The notes: generated by a model from the letters alone, not told the origin. Positions 16,104-25,987 are shown, counted from the stretch's first letter. The stretch is 48,597 bases of DNA from Clostridia bacterium (GCA_017623435.1 JAGAPD010000016.1:1-48597); one strand, 5' to 3'. A program made the numbers and translations.

Positions 16104-16137
16104 AAAAAAGCTACGCCCTCATCGCGTAGCTTTTTTT
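16104..16137. terminator. Bidirectional intrinsic terminator
   Basis: AAAAAAGCTACGC and GCGTAGCTTTTTT flank a 7-nt loop between two convergent genes. With A and T runs on both sides it can stop transcription from either direction. Confidence 0.92.
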
Positions 16138-16141
16138 GTTA

Positions 16142-17302
16142 TTATATAACTCTTATTCGTAACACCGTATCTAACTTTAAAATCTCGTCAAGAATATTTT
16201 GCGTACATTTTTCGTCAATATCTAAAACAAGATACGCATAGTCGCCTTTTGATTGCGATACCATGTTTGAAATATTATGTCCGTTTGAGCTGATGATAGA
16301 GGTTATTGCGGATAATACGTTTTTTACGTTTTTATGGAAAACCGTAATTCTGGTTTCGCCAAGTCGCGGTACTACGCAGGAGGGGAAGTTGACTGAATTC
16401 GTAATATTACCGTTTTCCAAATAATCAATTATTTGTTTAGTAACCATTACGGCGCAATTATCCTCCGCTTCGGGAGTGCTCGCGCCTAAGTGCGGTATAC
16501 ATATAACGCCGTCAACGCCGAGAAGCTCGTCGCAAGGAAAGTCGGTAACGTAACGCGAAAGATTTTCACTTGAAAGCGCATTTATAACTGCATTGTTGTC
16601 GGCAAGCTCTCCGCGAGCAAAATTTAAAATTGCCGAGCCTTTTTTCATAAGTGAAATCGTATGAGTATTTACGATATGCTTCGTTGATGCGTTAAGCGGA
16701 ACGTGTAGAGAAATAAAATCGCAATTAGCAAAAACCTCGTCGATATCCGTTTCTTTGTAAACGCGGTTATCTAAATGCCACGCCGCGTCAATAGAAATGT
16801 ACGGATCGTAACCGATTACCTTCATGCCCAAGCCTATTGCTGCGTTTGCAACTAACGCGCCTATTGCGCCTAAGCCGATAATTCCCAAGGTTTTTCCGTA
16901 TATTTCGCTACCAACGAAAGAGTTTTTACCTTTTTCCACCAGTTTTGCAACGTCTTCGCCTTTGCCCTTTAGAGTAGTCGCCCATTCGATACCTTGAGAA
17001 ACTTTTCTACCGGCAAGCAAAAGTCCGCAAATAACGAGCTCTTTGACGGCGTTAGCGTTTGCACCCGGGGGGTTAAACACGACGATACCGTTTTGTGAAC
17101 ATTTGTCAATAGGAATATTGTTTACGCCCGCGCCTGCACGACCGACGCAAAGCACGGAGGAGGGGATGTCGTATTCGTGCATATTATACGAGCGTAATAC
17201 TATCGCGTCGGGGGAATCGCATTGAGCGGTAAGATTATAATTGTCAGTCAAAACGTTATTCGTAGCGTCGCTGATTTCGTTCAGTTTTAATAAGTTAAAC
17301 AT
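16142..17302 (-). CDS. serA: D-3-phosphoglycerate dehydrogenase
   Basis: First step of serine synthesis: 3-phosphoglycerate oxidised to 3-phosphohydroxypyruvate with NAD. The 386-residue protein has the dehydrogenase fold with VGRAGAGVNNIP (near residue 52), the NAD-binding GLGAIGALVANAAIGLGMKV (near 145), the catalytic region LNFARGELAD (near 226) and the histidine in PHLGASTPEAEDN (near 271). A C-terminal ACT-like regulatory domain follows (VFHKNVKNVLSAITSIIS to the end), a site of serine feedback in the family. AAAAGGAG precedes the ATG. It lies 12 bp after serC in the same operon. Confidence 0.94.
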   Translation of the reverse strand: MFNLLKLNEISDATNNVLTDNYNLTAQCDSPDAIVLRSYNMHEYDIPSSVLCVGRAGAGVNNIPIDKCSQNGIVVFNPPGANANAVKELVICGLLLAGRKVSQGIEWATTLKGKGEDVAKLVEKGKNSFVGSEIYGKTLGIIGLGAIGALVANAAIGLGMKVIGYDPYISIDAAWHLDNRVYKETDIDEVFANCDFISLHVPLNASTKHIVNTHTISLMKKGSAILNFARGELADNNAVINALSSENLSRYVTDFPCDELLGVDGVICIPHLGASTPEAEDNCAVMVTKQIIDYLENGNITNSVNFPSCVVPRLGETRITVFHKNVKNVLSAITSIISSNGHNISNMVSQSKGDYAYLVLDIDEKCTQNILDEILKLDTVLRIRVI

Positions 17303-17314
17303 AACGGTCTCCTT

Positions 17315-18400
17315 TTATTTGTTTTCTAATTCGAATTTGCCCATAAACTCGATAAGCTTTTTAACGCCTTCGACGGGCATAGCGTTGTAAATGCTTGCGC
17401 GCATACCACCGACGAGACGGTGACCTTTTAGGGAAATTAATCCCTGCTTGCTTGCCTCGGCGACGAAACTTGCGTCAAGCTCCTGTGTCGGGGTGGTGAA
17501 CGGCACGTTCATAAGCGAGCGGTATTGCTTTTCGACGGGGTTTTTGTAAAAAGAAGATTGGTCGATAAAATCGTAAAGCATTTTCGCTTTTTCTTCGTTG
17601 ATTTTTTGAATTGTTTTAACTCCGCCTATGGATTTAAGATGAGCGAAAACCTCGCTGGCAACGTAAGTGGAAAAGGTAGGCGGTGTGTTGTAAAGGCTTT
17701 TGTTTTCAACCTGTACCGCCCATTTCATCATAGTGGGGCACAACGGGCTTTCTTGTCCGAGCAAATCGTTACGCACTATAACTATGGTAACGCCGGCTGG
17801 AGCAATATTTTTTTGCGCACCCGCGTATATAACGCCAAATTTACTTACGTCGACCTCTTGACTTAAAATGCAAGAGGACATATCGGCGACGAGGGGAATA
17901 GCGCCCGTGTCGGGAACGTCGTCGTAGCGCGTGCCGAATATAGTGTTATTATAGCAAATATGAACGTAGTCTGCGTCGCTACGGAACGATTCTGCTGACG
18001 TTTTGGGTATATATGTGAAATTTTTGTCTTTGCTTGATGCAACTTCTACCATATCGCCGTACTTTTTTGCCTCTTTATACGCCTTTCCGGAGAAATTGCC
18101 CGTTACGATATAATCACCCTTCGCGCAAGAGGACGAGTGCGCTAAATTTAACGGAACGGCCTCAAATTGCATAGACGCGCCACCTTGAACGAAAATGATT
18201 GAATAATTGTCGGGGATATGCATAAGCTCGCGTAAAAGGGTGTGAGCGTCGTCGTTAATTTTGTCGTACGGCTTTGAACGATGGCTCATTTCCATTACGG
18301 ACGTTCCCGTCCCTTCGTAGTCAACTAAGTTTTTTTGTACTTTCTCTAACACTTCAAGAGGAAGCATTGACGGTCCTGCCGAAAAATTGTAAACACGCAT
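17315..18400 (-). CDS. serC: Phosphoserine aminotransferase
   Basis: Second step of serine synthesis, converting 3-phosphohydroxypyruvate and glutamate to phosphoserine with pyridoxal phosphate. The 361-residue protein starts MRVYNFSAGPSMLPLEVLE, and has MEMSHRSK (near residue 36), FVQGGASMQFEAVP (near 69) and the PLP-lysine region YAGAQKNIAPAG (near 191). The ATG at 18400 is chosen over upstream in-frame starts because AAAAGGAG lies 8 nt before it and the protein then begins exactly as SerC proteins do; the longer frame would read through the promoter. Confidence 0.95.
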   Translation of the reverse strand: MRVYNFSAGPSMLPLEVLEKVQKNLVDYEGTGTSVMEMSHRSKPYDKINDDAHTLLRELMHIPDNYSIIFVQGGASMQFEAVPLNLAHSSSCAKGDYIVTGNFSGKAYKEAKKYGDMVEVASSKDKNFTYIPKTSAESFRSDADYVHICYNNTIFGTRYDDVPDTGAIPLVADMSSCILSQEVDVSKFGVIYAGAQKNIAPAGVTIVIVRNDLLGQESPLCPTMMKWAVQVENKSLYNTPPTFSTYVASEVFAHLKSIGGVKTIQKINEEKAKMLYDFIDQSSFYKNPVEKQYRSLMNVPFTTPTQELDASFVAEASKQGLISLKGHRLVGGMRASIYNAMPVEGVKKLIEFMGKFELENK

Positions 18401-18467
18401 TTTAATATCTCCTTTTAATAAATATTCTATTTCTATATCTTTCGTTTCCCAAAATAAATATTTTACT

Positions 18468-18496
18468 ATTATATACTGAAATAAAATAAAAAGCAA
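18468..18496 (-). promoter_or_regulatory. Sigma-A promoter for serC-serA
   Basis: Minus strand: -35 TTGCTT (18491-18496), 17-bp spacer, -10 TATAAT (18468-18473). The leader is about 60 nt and shows no riboswitch or T-box. The 313-bp divergent gap 18401-18713 otherwise holds very A+T-rich sequence and the opposite promoter at 18633. Confidence 0.8.
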
Positions 18497-18632
18497 GTAA
18501 AATGAATAAAAAAATGAATAAAATATCAATTTTATTCAAAATATTTGCTAAATTAGGAATAAAATAGCGATTATATTCATTTGATATACACAAATTCGAC
18601 GTTTATATTAGTGTGGGAAACGCATAAGGCTA

Positions 18633-18661
18633 TTGACATCATAAAATAAATAATATATAAT
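18633..18661 (+). promoter_or_regulatory. Consensus sigma-A promoter for the coiled-coil operon
   Basis: -35 TTGACA (18633-18638), 17-bp spacer, -10 TATAAT (18656-18661): a perfect consensus, predicting strong expression of the three-gene unit that begins at 18714. Confidence 0.9.
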
Positions 18662-18713
18662 ATATCCGTATAAGTACGTGCGTACACGCGCACCGTGATA
18701 TAGGGAGTAAAAA

Positions 18714-20732
18714 ATGGATTTATTCACTGTAGGAGATTATACGGTAACGCTATTTGATGCGATCGTAGGCGCGATTGCAATTGTAGCGCTGTTAATTTTC
18801 CTAATTTACATAATAGTAGATATTTACAAGCAATCGAAAGCGAGTGCTCAGAAAAAGAAGAAAAAGGAAAAGCCTCCCGTCGTGCGAGAAGATGCGGACG
18901 AAGTGACTACGGATGCGCCCCGTAAACCCGTTGAAAGCGAGCGCGCGCCTAAGAAGGAAAAGAAAAGTTTGTTTTCCCGTAAGCGAAAGGTCGTTGAGCC
19001 TCCCGTTGATCCGTTAGTTAAACTTCTTGGCTTTGATCCGTACGCGCCCGTAACTGACGAGTCGTGTGAAATAACGGAAACCTTTTACGACGCAGAGCAG
19101 GAAACGGAGGATATGCGTATTCTGCGAGAAAGAGTACAAGTTGCGAAAATTACTGAAAACAGAATAAAGCAGTTAAAAGACAGAGTTGCAAAGGTTCGTT
19201 ACGAAGCGGAAAAAATTGCAAGGTACATACGAGATAACAAGGTCGTTATCGTTTCAAATACGACCGTAAACACACGGCTTCGTGACGAAATAACGGCGCT
19301 TACGCTTGATAAAAAGAGCGCAAAGCACAACAAAGTCATGGTGGAGGAGCTAAAGCACCAGCTCGAAAAGAACGAAAGTCTTGCCGGCTCGCTAATTAAG
19401 AAGGTGGAAGAAAAGACGGCGGAGGAACAGCTTCTTCGCGACGTATACAACTATCTTTCCGCCGATATTTCGAGAAACGAAAGGGATTTGAGCTTTATCA
19501 ATTCTGATATTGACCGATTAAACGAAACCGTAGGCGCAGAAATTAAAAAGCTGGAATCTGAAAACCGTGCGCGCGAGTTTATGAAAAAGTATCATCAGCT
19601 TCGCCCCCTTCTTGAATCCGTCAACCTTCTTTATCGCGAAATAAAAGACCTTGACGATACGCTTGCCTCGCTTCACACACAAAAGAACGAGCTTCGTAGA
19701 CAGCTGTCGCTGTGCATGGAGGAATTTAAGCACTCCTATGGCGCGAACGAGACGGGGAGCGTAGCGAAAAAGGTAAGTGATATTAACGCACAAATAGTTT
19801 TGGCAGATAACGAAGAAGAGGATACCATTCGCCAAAAGGAAGAAAAAATTGAGCAGTTTAAGCAGGCAAAAATCAAAGCGAACGAATTTTTAGATAGCGA
19901 AAGCTACGAGCTTGAGGAAATTATTATAGCGGAAGACAAGGTCGTTGGTGAGCTTGAATACGCGGTAATTAAGAAAGAATACGAAACGCGAAAAGAAAAA
20001 TGCGCCCGTGAATACGTTGAGGCGCAAAAGCGTTACGACGAAATTTCCACTAAAAAAGTGCACAGAATTTCAAAAAAACGCGCACACGAAGAGCAACTTA
20101 GTTTTGCGCTTAACGAGCTTAAACGCGCGCGCTCCGCTCACGAGAAAGCAATTAGCGATTGTGAACGCACTTTACCTGCGCTTAACCCTATGCTTTTGGT
20201 AAGATCGGGTAGTGGCGTTATCTCAAAAGAGCGTACCTCACGCCGTACTGAAACGGAAAAGACTAAAAAAGAAATGTTTTCTCAAAATGCGTCTGTTACG
20301 GCAACGGCGTACTTTGAAGAGAAAAAAACTGCGCCCTCGCTTACTCAAAGGGAAAACCGCGGTGACAATTTGCCTGCCACGAGACAGACTGACAACGAGC
20401 GTCTTAACGCGCTTTTGCGTAGACTTAGTGAGCTTGAAGAAATAGCAAGACGCGCTCAGCAAAAACGCGAGCAAAAAAAGAAGCTGGCGTCATCTGAATT
20501 TACTGACGATAGCGCAAGGATCGAAAACGGAAGATCGCAAGTGGTTGAAATGCGTAAGGGCTTGCGCTACATAACGAATACGGCGAGTGCTAACGAATTT
20601 AAGCGTAAGCTGTACGCGTACTCGCAAGAACTTGACGAGGACGAGAGAAACGACGAGGTTTTGATGGAAATGATTCAACGCACTATGGACGAGGCAACTG
20701 CTTTGGGTGAAAAGGGTGACGTTAACGGCTAA
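18714..20732 (+). CDS. Membrane-anchored coiled-coil protein of unknown function
   Basis: A 672-residue protein that I do not recognise. One transmembrane helix near residues 12-40 (AIVGAIAIVALLIFLIYIIV) is followed by a Lys-rich stretch, which predicts a cytoplasmic body. From about residue 140 to 460 the sequence is dense in Glu, Lys, Arg and Leu with heptad character, so a long coiled coil is likely; a second charged helical part spans about 555-670. The topology resembles bitopic scaffold proteins such as EzrA, but no EzrA-specific motif is visible. GGGAG precedes the ATG. The next gene, also rich in coiled coil, follows after 20 bp, and both sit within the division and cell-wall region. 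It could be a division, polarity or envelope scaffold. Confidence 0.8.
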   Translation: MDLFTVGDYTVTLFDAIVGAIAIVALLIFLIYIIVDIYKQSKASAQKKKKKEKPPVVREDADEVTTDAPRKPVESERAPKKEKKSLFSRKRKVVEPPVDPLVKLLGFDPYAPVTDESCEITETFYDAEQETEDMRILRERVQVAKITENRIKQLKDRVAKVRYEAEKIARYIRDNKVVIVSNTTVNTRLRDEITALTLDKKSAKHNKVMVEELKHQLEKNESLAGSLIKKVEEKTAEEQLLRDVYNYLSADISRNERDLSFINSDIDRLNETVGAEIKKLESENRAREFMKKYHQLRPLLESVNLLYREIKDLDDTLASLHTQKNELRRQLSLCMEEFKHSYGANETGSVAKKVSDINAQIVLADNEEEDTIRQKEEKIEQFKQAKIKANEFLDSESYELEEIIIAEDKVVGELEYAVIKKEYETRKEKCAREYVEAQKRYDEISTKKVHRISKKRAHEEQLSFALNELKRARSAHEKAISDCERTLPALNPMLLVRSGSGVISKERTSRRTETEKTKKEMFSQNASVTATAYFEEKKTAPSLTQRENRGDNLPATRQTDNERLNALLRRLSELEEIARRAQQKREQKKKLASSEFTDDSARIENGRSQVVEMRKGLRYITNTASANEFKRKLYAYSQELDEDERNDEVLMEMIQRTMDEATALGEKGDVNG

Positions 20733-20752
20733 ACGAGTAAAAGGAGAAGGAT

Positions 20753-22924
20753 ATGTCCGATAAATACGAGCGCGAATTCGTGGAGCTTGAGGACGTTGAA
20801 GTAAACGACGAGGTTTACGACGACGAGGAGCTTGGTAAGGTTCTTGACGAAATCGAGCGCATAAAACAGGAAATCAGTCAATTTCCCGAATCGAAGTACG
20901 TCGGGGAGGATTTGTCGTACGTTGAGCGCGCCTCTACGCCGTCCTACGAGCAAGGGAACGCAAATTTTGCGGAGCAAAATAACGAGACTACTATTGAAAA
21001 TCTCGTGTATGCGGTCAACGAGCTTATTCGTAAGACTAAGGAAAGCGAACGCCGTCTTTTAGACGAAATAAAAGCGGTTAAAGGTAACGCGTATCGTTCT
21101 GGTACGGGTGGAGATTTCGGTGCAACGCTTAATTCAATTAAAGCAACCGTTAAAAATTTAGAAGAAATCGTTTTAAGCTTTAACGGTGCGGTGGAGAACG
21201 TGGCTGGAATTTTACCCGGCGTGCCCGTTACGCTATCAGCGGATACCGAGCTTATGCGTCAGCTTTACGAGATAAAGGTTTTGCTTGGCTCGTCCTCGCC
21301 TACCTTTTCAAAGCAAAGCGGTGAAATGCTCGAGCTTTATAACTCGTTTGCAAAACTTAAGTATACCGTAAGCAATAAGGATTCTACTTTTTCGGAAAAA
21401 TACAACGCCGTAGACGATTTGGTAAAAAAGCTTGACGAGAGCAAAGAATACGATATTTTTCCCGTCGTTGCGGGGGTGAACGCAATTATTGACGAACTGG
21501 GTGGAATGACGCTTGACGAGGAAATTGCAAACGACGCGTTTGATTACCTACAACAGCACGATGGATTTAGCGTATCAAATTCGCGAAAAGAGGCGATAAG
21601 GTCGTATTTAAGTAAGATATCTAACCTTCTTCGCGACGGAGTGGCGGATAGCGTAGACGCGTTGCCTGATATTATCGCGGTTAAAAACGGCTTGCAAAAC
21701 AACCGAAACGAATTTGAATGTGAAAGCATTTATTCGTCCGTTCTAAACATCAATATCACTTTATTGAGCGAAAAAGATCCCAATAAAATCAAAGAGTTAA
21801 AGGACGAGCTCGTAAAGCTTGTTAAAAGGCTTACCGTGTTAGAGGTGCGTGACCTTATAAAATATCCGCGCGTGGAAATTTCTCGCCCGTATAAGGAGTA
21901 TAAATTGCCCGTAAGCGAGGGAGTATACTCAAAGCTAGGCGAAGTAAAGGATTATCTTCTCGATAACGGCGTAAAGAGGGTAAGCACGCCTTCCGCTGAA
22001 AACGAGGGGGTAAGCGAGCCCGTACTTTTAGACACGGGTGATTTGACTATTTCGCACGTGATCGTTCAGGTTAAAAACGATTGCACGGCAATACTTAACA
22101 GACTTAACGAAGGCGGTTATAGCGGTGGAAACGGTATTTCCTTTGACGAAACCGTTTCTCAACTTGACAGACTGTTTGAAGACGTCAAAAATTTAGCGGT
22201 TGATTGTGAAAATACCGTAATGGGCGCAATAGAAGTGCTTAGCGACGCAATAGCGTCCGTTATCCACGTCCAAGAAGAAAGCAGGGTTGATAGAAGTAAA
22301 CTTATCAACGACGTGGCGTTTATCCGTTCGTCCATTGAAAACGGGTACGAGCCTTCCTATTCTGCGCCGAGCGGACGGTTTGATAGCGCACCTAAATCTG
22401 ATTTGACGGCAAGATTAGACGCTATCGAGAAGAATCAGCAAGAGATTTTAGCAACGCTATCCGCCCTTGCGCTTTTCAGAACGGAAAGCGCGGAGAGCAG
22501 AATCGTTGCGATTGAAGAAAGAATTAACGCTACGGTAGATAGAGTTGAAAGCAATATGAAAGCGATTACGGCAAAGTTTGATTCGATCGTAGCCTTTTTA
22601 AGTGAATCGTCCGTTTCAGACAGCGCACGCGTTATAGAAGAAATCAAGCTCCTTCGCGAGCAACTTTTTGCCGTAAGTATGGTAAACGTAGCGGAGGGGG
22701 ACGACGAAAGATACGACAGCTACCACAACGTTATTTTAAGCGAGCTGTACGCGCTTGGTAGTGATATCGACGCTTTGCTTGCGCCCAGCGGAGATAAAAC
22801 GGAAGTAAGTAACGCCGAAGTGTTGAGCGAGATTAAAAAGCTTAAAAGGGCGATAGCAAAACACGTTCCTATCGACGACGCTACGAAAAAGACTAAAAAT
22901 ACTACTAAAGCGAAGAAGGAATAA
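20753..22924 (+). CDS. Large acidic soluble protein with coiled-coil repeats, unknown function
   Basis: A 723-residue protein without signal peptide or membrane segment. The first 40 residues are strongly acidic (VELEDVEVNDEVYDDEE), the last 25 are basic (KKTKNTTKAKKE). Between them several helical stretches share a similar shape, for example LVYAVNELIRKTKESERRLL, LMRQLYEIKVLLGSS, VIVQVKNDCTAILNRL and ILSELYALGSDIDALL, which suggests degenerate internal repeats of an oligomerising helix pair. AAAAGGAG precedes the ATG. It is co-transcribed with the membrane-anchored coiled-coil gene before it and the YitT gene after it (4 bp away). Family not recognised; a cytoplasmic scaffold or adaptor is possible. 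Confidence 0.8.
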   Translation: MSDKYEREFVELEDVEVNDEVYDDEELGKVLDEIERIKQEISQFPESKYVGEDLSYVERASTPSYEQGNANFAEQNNETTIENLVYAVNELIRKTKESERRLLDEIKAVKGNAYRSGTGGDFGATLNSIKATVKNLEEIVLSFNGAVENVAGILPGVPVTLSADTELMRQLYEIKVLLGSSSPTFSKQSGEMLELYNSFAKLKYTVSNKDSTFSEKYNAVDDLVKKLDESKEYDIFPVVAGVNAIIDELGGMTLDEEIANDAFDYLQQHDGFSVSNSRKEAIRSYLSKISNLLRDGVADSVDALPDIIAVKNGLQNNRNEFECESIYSSVLNINITLLSEKDPNKIKELKDELVKLVKRLTVLEVRDLIKYPRVEISRPYKEYKLPVSEGVYSKLGEVKDYLLDNGVKRVSTPSAENEGVSEPVLLDTGDLTISHVIVQVKNDCTAILNRLNEGGYSGGNGISFDETVSQLDRLFEDVKNLAVDCENTVMGAIEVLSDAIASVIHVQEESRVDRSKLINDVAFIRSSIENGYEPSYSAPSGRFDSAPKSDLTARLDAIEKNQQEILATLSALALFRTESAESRIVAIEERINATVDRVESNMKAITAKFDSIVAFLSESSVSDSARVIEEIKLLREQLFAVSMVNVAEGDDERYDSYHNVILSELYALGSDIDALLAPSGDKTEVSNAEVLSEIKKLKRAIAKHVPIDDATKKTKNTTKAKKE

Positions 22925-22928
22925 GAAA

Positions 22929-23816
22929 ATGGACACTAAGGCAAAAGCCAAAGAAATATTTTTAGATATTTTGCACGCGATTGTTGCAGGAATTATCGTC
23001 GGAACGGCTTATCACTTTTTCCAAAACAGCAACGGCTTTGCTCCCGGTGGAGTAGGAGGCCTCGCAACTATAACGCACTTTTTGCTGTCGGATCAAGTAA
23101 GCTGGTCGATTTTGATGATATCGTTCAACTTGCCTATATTCATACTCGTTAGCATATTTATCGACAAGAAATTAGGCTTAATGCTCATTCTCTATATGGT
23201 CGTACAGTCGTATCTTCCGCGCCTTTACGAGCTTATCGGGCTAAACGCCTATTGCTTAGCGAACAACGGTGAAGACTTTAATATCGTGTTTGCGTGCATA
23301 GCAACGGGCGTAATATCTGGATTCGGCTTTTCTATAATGCTCCGTCGTTTCGGTGCGAGCGGTGGAACTTACGGAATTTCCGCGTTACTCAAAAAAGCAA
23401 ACCCCGGTATAAATATCGCGTACGTTTCCTTTATTATGGATTCGTGCGTAGTGTGTATAGCGTTTTTCGTATACGGGATGAAAATTACTCCCGTGATGTG
23501 TACGCTTCTTAACCTATTTATTGCGGACGTGCTGGTTGACCACGGTCTTAGCGGTATCAAAAACGGATACAAGTTTGAAATCGTTACGGACAGCCCTAAC
23601 GAGCTTGCTGAAGAATTGATGAAGAAGTTAAAGCACGGCGTAACTGAAATCAAAGTTCACGGCGCGTATTCAAATACCGATAAATATATGGTCGTTTGCA
23701 TCATCAACAAACGCCAAATCGGTGAAATGATGAAAATTATAAAAAGGTATCCCGGCACTTTTGCAAGCTTTGAAAAGGTAAACGAAGTGTTTGGTAACTT
23801 CAAACGCAAAGTATAA
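22929..23816 (+). CDS. YitT-family membrane protein with DUF2179 domain
   Basis: A 295-residue protein. The N-terminal 200 residues form five or six transmembrane helices with the family signature NGFAPGGVGGLATI (near residue 34) and RFGASGGTYGISALL (near 140), and the C-terminal 90 residues form the cytoplasmic DUF2179 domain. Members are widespread in Firmicutes, but their substrate is not established. It lies 4 bp after the coiled-coil gene, so it is the third gene of the same operon, which may tie the scaffold pair to a membrane transporter. Confidence 0.88.
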   Translation: MDTKAKAKEIFLDILHAIVAGIIVGTAYHFFQNSNGFAPGGVGGLATITHFLLSDQVSWSILMISFNLPIFILVSIFIDKKLGLMLILYMVVQSYLPRLYELIGLNAYCLANNGEDFNIVFACIATGVISGFGFSIMLRRFGASGGTYGISALLKKANPGINIAYVSFIMDSCVVCIAFFVYGMKITPVMCTLLNLFIADVLVDHGLSGIKNGYKFEIVTDSPNELAEELMKKLKHGVTEIKVHGAYSNTDKYMVVCIINKRQIGEMMKIIKRYPGTFASFEKVNEVFGNFKRKV

Positions 23817-23880
23817 CGAACGGTTTGTTTGGTGTCGTTTTTTATCGCTCGAAAATATTACTATAAAGGAAGTGGGATAA

Positions 23881-25965
23881 ATGAAAAAGTATTTTAGTGT
23901 TTTAATCGTGTTAACCTTGCTCGTGTGTGCGCTTTGTTTCCCGTCCGTAACCACTCAAAACGCTTACGCGGTGGAGACGAACGAAACTTTTATTGACCCG
24001 TATAATTTTAACGCGTCGTCAAGAATTATGAACGCTCCAGCGGTTATTTGCGACGTTGTGGACGCCGATGCGTTGGCGTCACTTTCTAACGAGAAAAAGC
24101 CGTCTAACGCAATTTTACATATTGACGACGATTTTAACGTGGTAGATAAGGACGGAGAAGTGCTGGGTGCTTTTCTTAATATATATAACGAAGTGTTAAA
24201 GGGTAAAATAATTCCCGTCGTGTATTTGGAAAACCAAAAGCAACGCGACGAGCTTGAGTTGTTTTTGGAAAAAGACCTTTATATATACGATATGGCGGTT
24301 ATGTCGCACGACGCTACCTTAGTAAACTACGTTCGCTCACGTAGAACTATGGTTAGGGGCATAATTGATTATAGTAAAAATACTGACGACTCGCTTACGC
24401 TCTACGATATCGTAAAGACGACTAACGAGAATAAATCGCTCGTGGCGGTTCTTCCTGATAGGCTCGTGACGGCAGAAAATATCAGATATATCCACGCGCG
24501 TTTTAAGACGGTATGGACTTACGGTGGCAATACGGCTGATAGCATAAGAAAAGCAATCCACACGGGCACTTACGGTATAATTACTGATAAAGTAAGCGAA
24601 GTATTTGACGTATATTCAACTTACGAGACGAAGGCTCTTACTCGTACGCCCTTTAACGTAGCGCACAGGGGACTTCCGGCAACTCATAATGAAAACTCGT
24701 GTAGCGGACTTTTAGCAGCGATAAACGCAGGCGCGTCGCACGTAGAGCTCGACGCTTATATCACGACGGACGGACAAATCGTGTTTATGCACGACAGCAC
24801 GCTTGACCGTACTACTAACGGCACGGGAAATATCGAAAGCTTTTCGCTAGCGTATCTTGACGGTGTAAAGCTTGACGTACACGGCATAGAGAAAATTCCT
24901 ACCTTTGACGACGTGGCTGCTATCTTAAAACAGCATCCCGACGTGGTGATGGTGTTCGAGATTAAGTCGTGGAAAACGAGTATCGTAACCGCGCTCAAAG
25001 AACAATTGACTAAGCACGATTTGTGGGATCAAGTAGTGGTAATTTCCTTTGCGGACACCATTATTGCTGAAATGGCACGCGTTCTTCCCCAAGTTCCAAC
25101 TGCTTATCTTAATTTTTCCAGCAACTGGACGAGACAAGAAGTATTTGAGTTCGTAGGTCTTTATACTACGGGCGTGGACGTCAATTACGGCGAGGCTGGA
25201 ATGATTCGTACTTATAACGAACAATTCTTGCGTGATAGAGGAGTCGTTGGCTGGTACTGGACTTTCGCGGATGAAAGTGCGGTAAATACTTATACTAATA
25301 ACGGTTGCGTAGGTCTTACTAACAACGCAGGCGATAAATTCCCCGATCTTCCCGTTAAAATTGAAGGAGTGGAGGGTGAGGCGTTCTACTTGGGCGCAGG
25401 TGGAGATAGTCTCACCGTTAACGTTACTAACGCGAAAGGCGAAACCAAGCAGTCCGTAGCGGTAGCGGGTGCGGTAATTGATAAAGGCGATTACTGGCTC
25501 GTATCGGCGATTTATAACGTATACACCGCAGGATATTATACCGATTACTTCAAGGTAAATAAAACGGGTGATTTCACGAATGAAGAAAGAGAAGCCGTCG
25601 TTTCGGTAAAAAATACGATTAACCTTTTACCCCAAAAGGTTGAGAACAAGCCTGCCCATAAATCGCGTATCAACGCCGCAAGAAAGGCTTACGACGCGCT
25701 CAGCGCGGAATGTAAGACGCTGATTACCAACTACGACAAACTCGTAGCGGCTGAAACGGCGCTTAATAACTTGCTCAATCCCGATAATTCGCAAAACCAA
25801 GGCGGTAGCGGAAACGAGAATACCGAAGAAAATACTTCCAGTTGCGGAACGGTAGTGCCCGTTGACGGCAACGGAAACGGCGGTGGCGGATTAGGAATAG
25901 CGATTATTGCTTGCACGCTTGCGCTTTTAGCTTTCTTCGTAGCAAAAAAGAAAATTAGAAATTAA
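23881..25965 (+). CDS. Surface-anchored glycerophosphodiester phosphodiesterase
   Basis: A 694-residue exported protein. Residues 1-31 are a signal peptide (cleavage probably after NAYA). Residues about 35-250 look like a degenerate GDPD barrel: they keep the strand pattern but no HRG or ELD motif. The active GDPD domain follows, with AHRGLPATHNENS (near residue 260), HVELDAYITTDGQIVFMHD and MVFEIKSW. It would hydrolyse glycerophosphodiesters from lipids or teichoic acids outside the cell. The C-terminus has a small helical domain (ALSAECKTLITNYDKLVAAE), a Gly/Asn-rich linker and a final transmembrane helix with a KKKIRN tail; no LPxTG motif is seen, so it is a membrane anchor. AAGGAAGTGGG precedes the ATG. 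Confidence 0.9.
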   Translation: MKKYFSVLIVLTLLVCALCFPSVTTQNAYAVETNETFIDPYNFNASSRIMNAPAVICDVVDADALASLSNEKKPSNAILHIDDDFNVVDKDGEVLGAFLNIYNEVLKGKIIPVVYLENQKQRDELELFLEKDLYIYDMAVMSHDATLVNYVRSRRTMVRGIIDYSKNTDDSLTLYDIVKTTNENKSLVAVLPDRLVTAENIRYIHARFKTVWTYGGNTADSIRKAIHTGTYGIITDKVSEVFDVYSTYETKALTRTPFNVAHRGLPATHNENSCSGLLAAINAGASHVELDAYITTDGQIVFMHDSTLDRTTNGTGNIESFSLAYLDGVKLDVHGIEKIPTFDDVAAILKQHPDVVMVFEIKSWKTSIVTALKEQLTKHDLWDQVVVISFADTIIAEMARVLPQVPTAYLNFSSNWTRQEVFEFVGLYTTGVDVNYGEAGMIRTYNEQFLRDRGVVGWYWTFADESAVNTYTNNGCVGLTNNAGDKFPDLPVKIEGVEGEAFYLGAGGDSLTVNVTNAKGETKQSVAVAGAVIDKGDYWLVSAIYNVYTAGYYTDYFKVNKTGDFTNEEREAVVSVKNTINLLPQKVENKPAHKSRINAARKAYDALSAECKTLITNYDKLVAAETALNNLLNPDNSQNQGGSGNENTEENTSSCGTVVPVDGNGNGGGGLGIAIIACTLALLAFFVAKKKIRN

Positions 25966-25987
25966 AGACAAATTAAATATATAAAAT

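Noticed and set aside
18401..18529. Longer N-terminus for serC
   Set aside because: The upstream frame covers the serC promoter and leader; AAAAGGAG and the family-typical start MRVYNFSAGPS fix the start at 18400.
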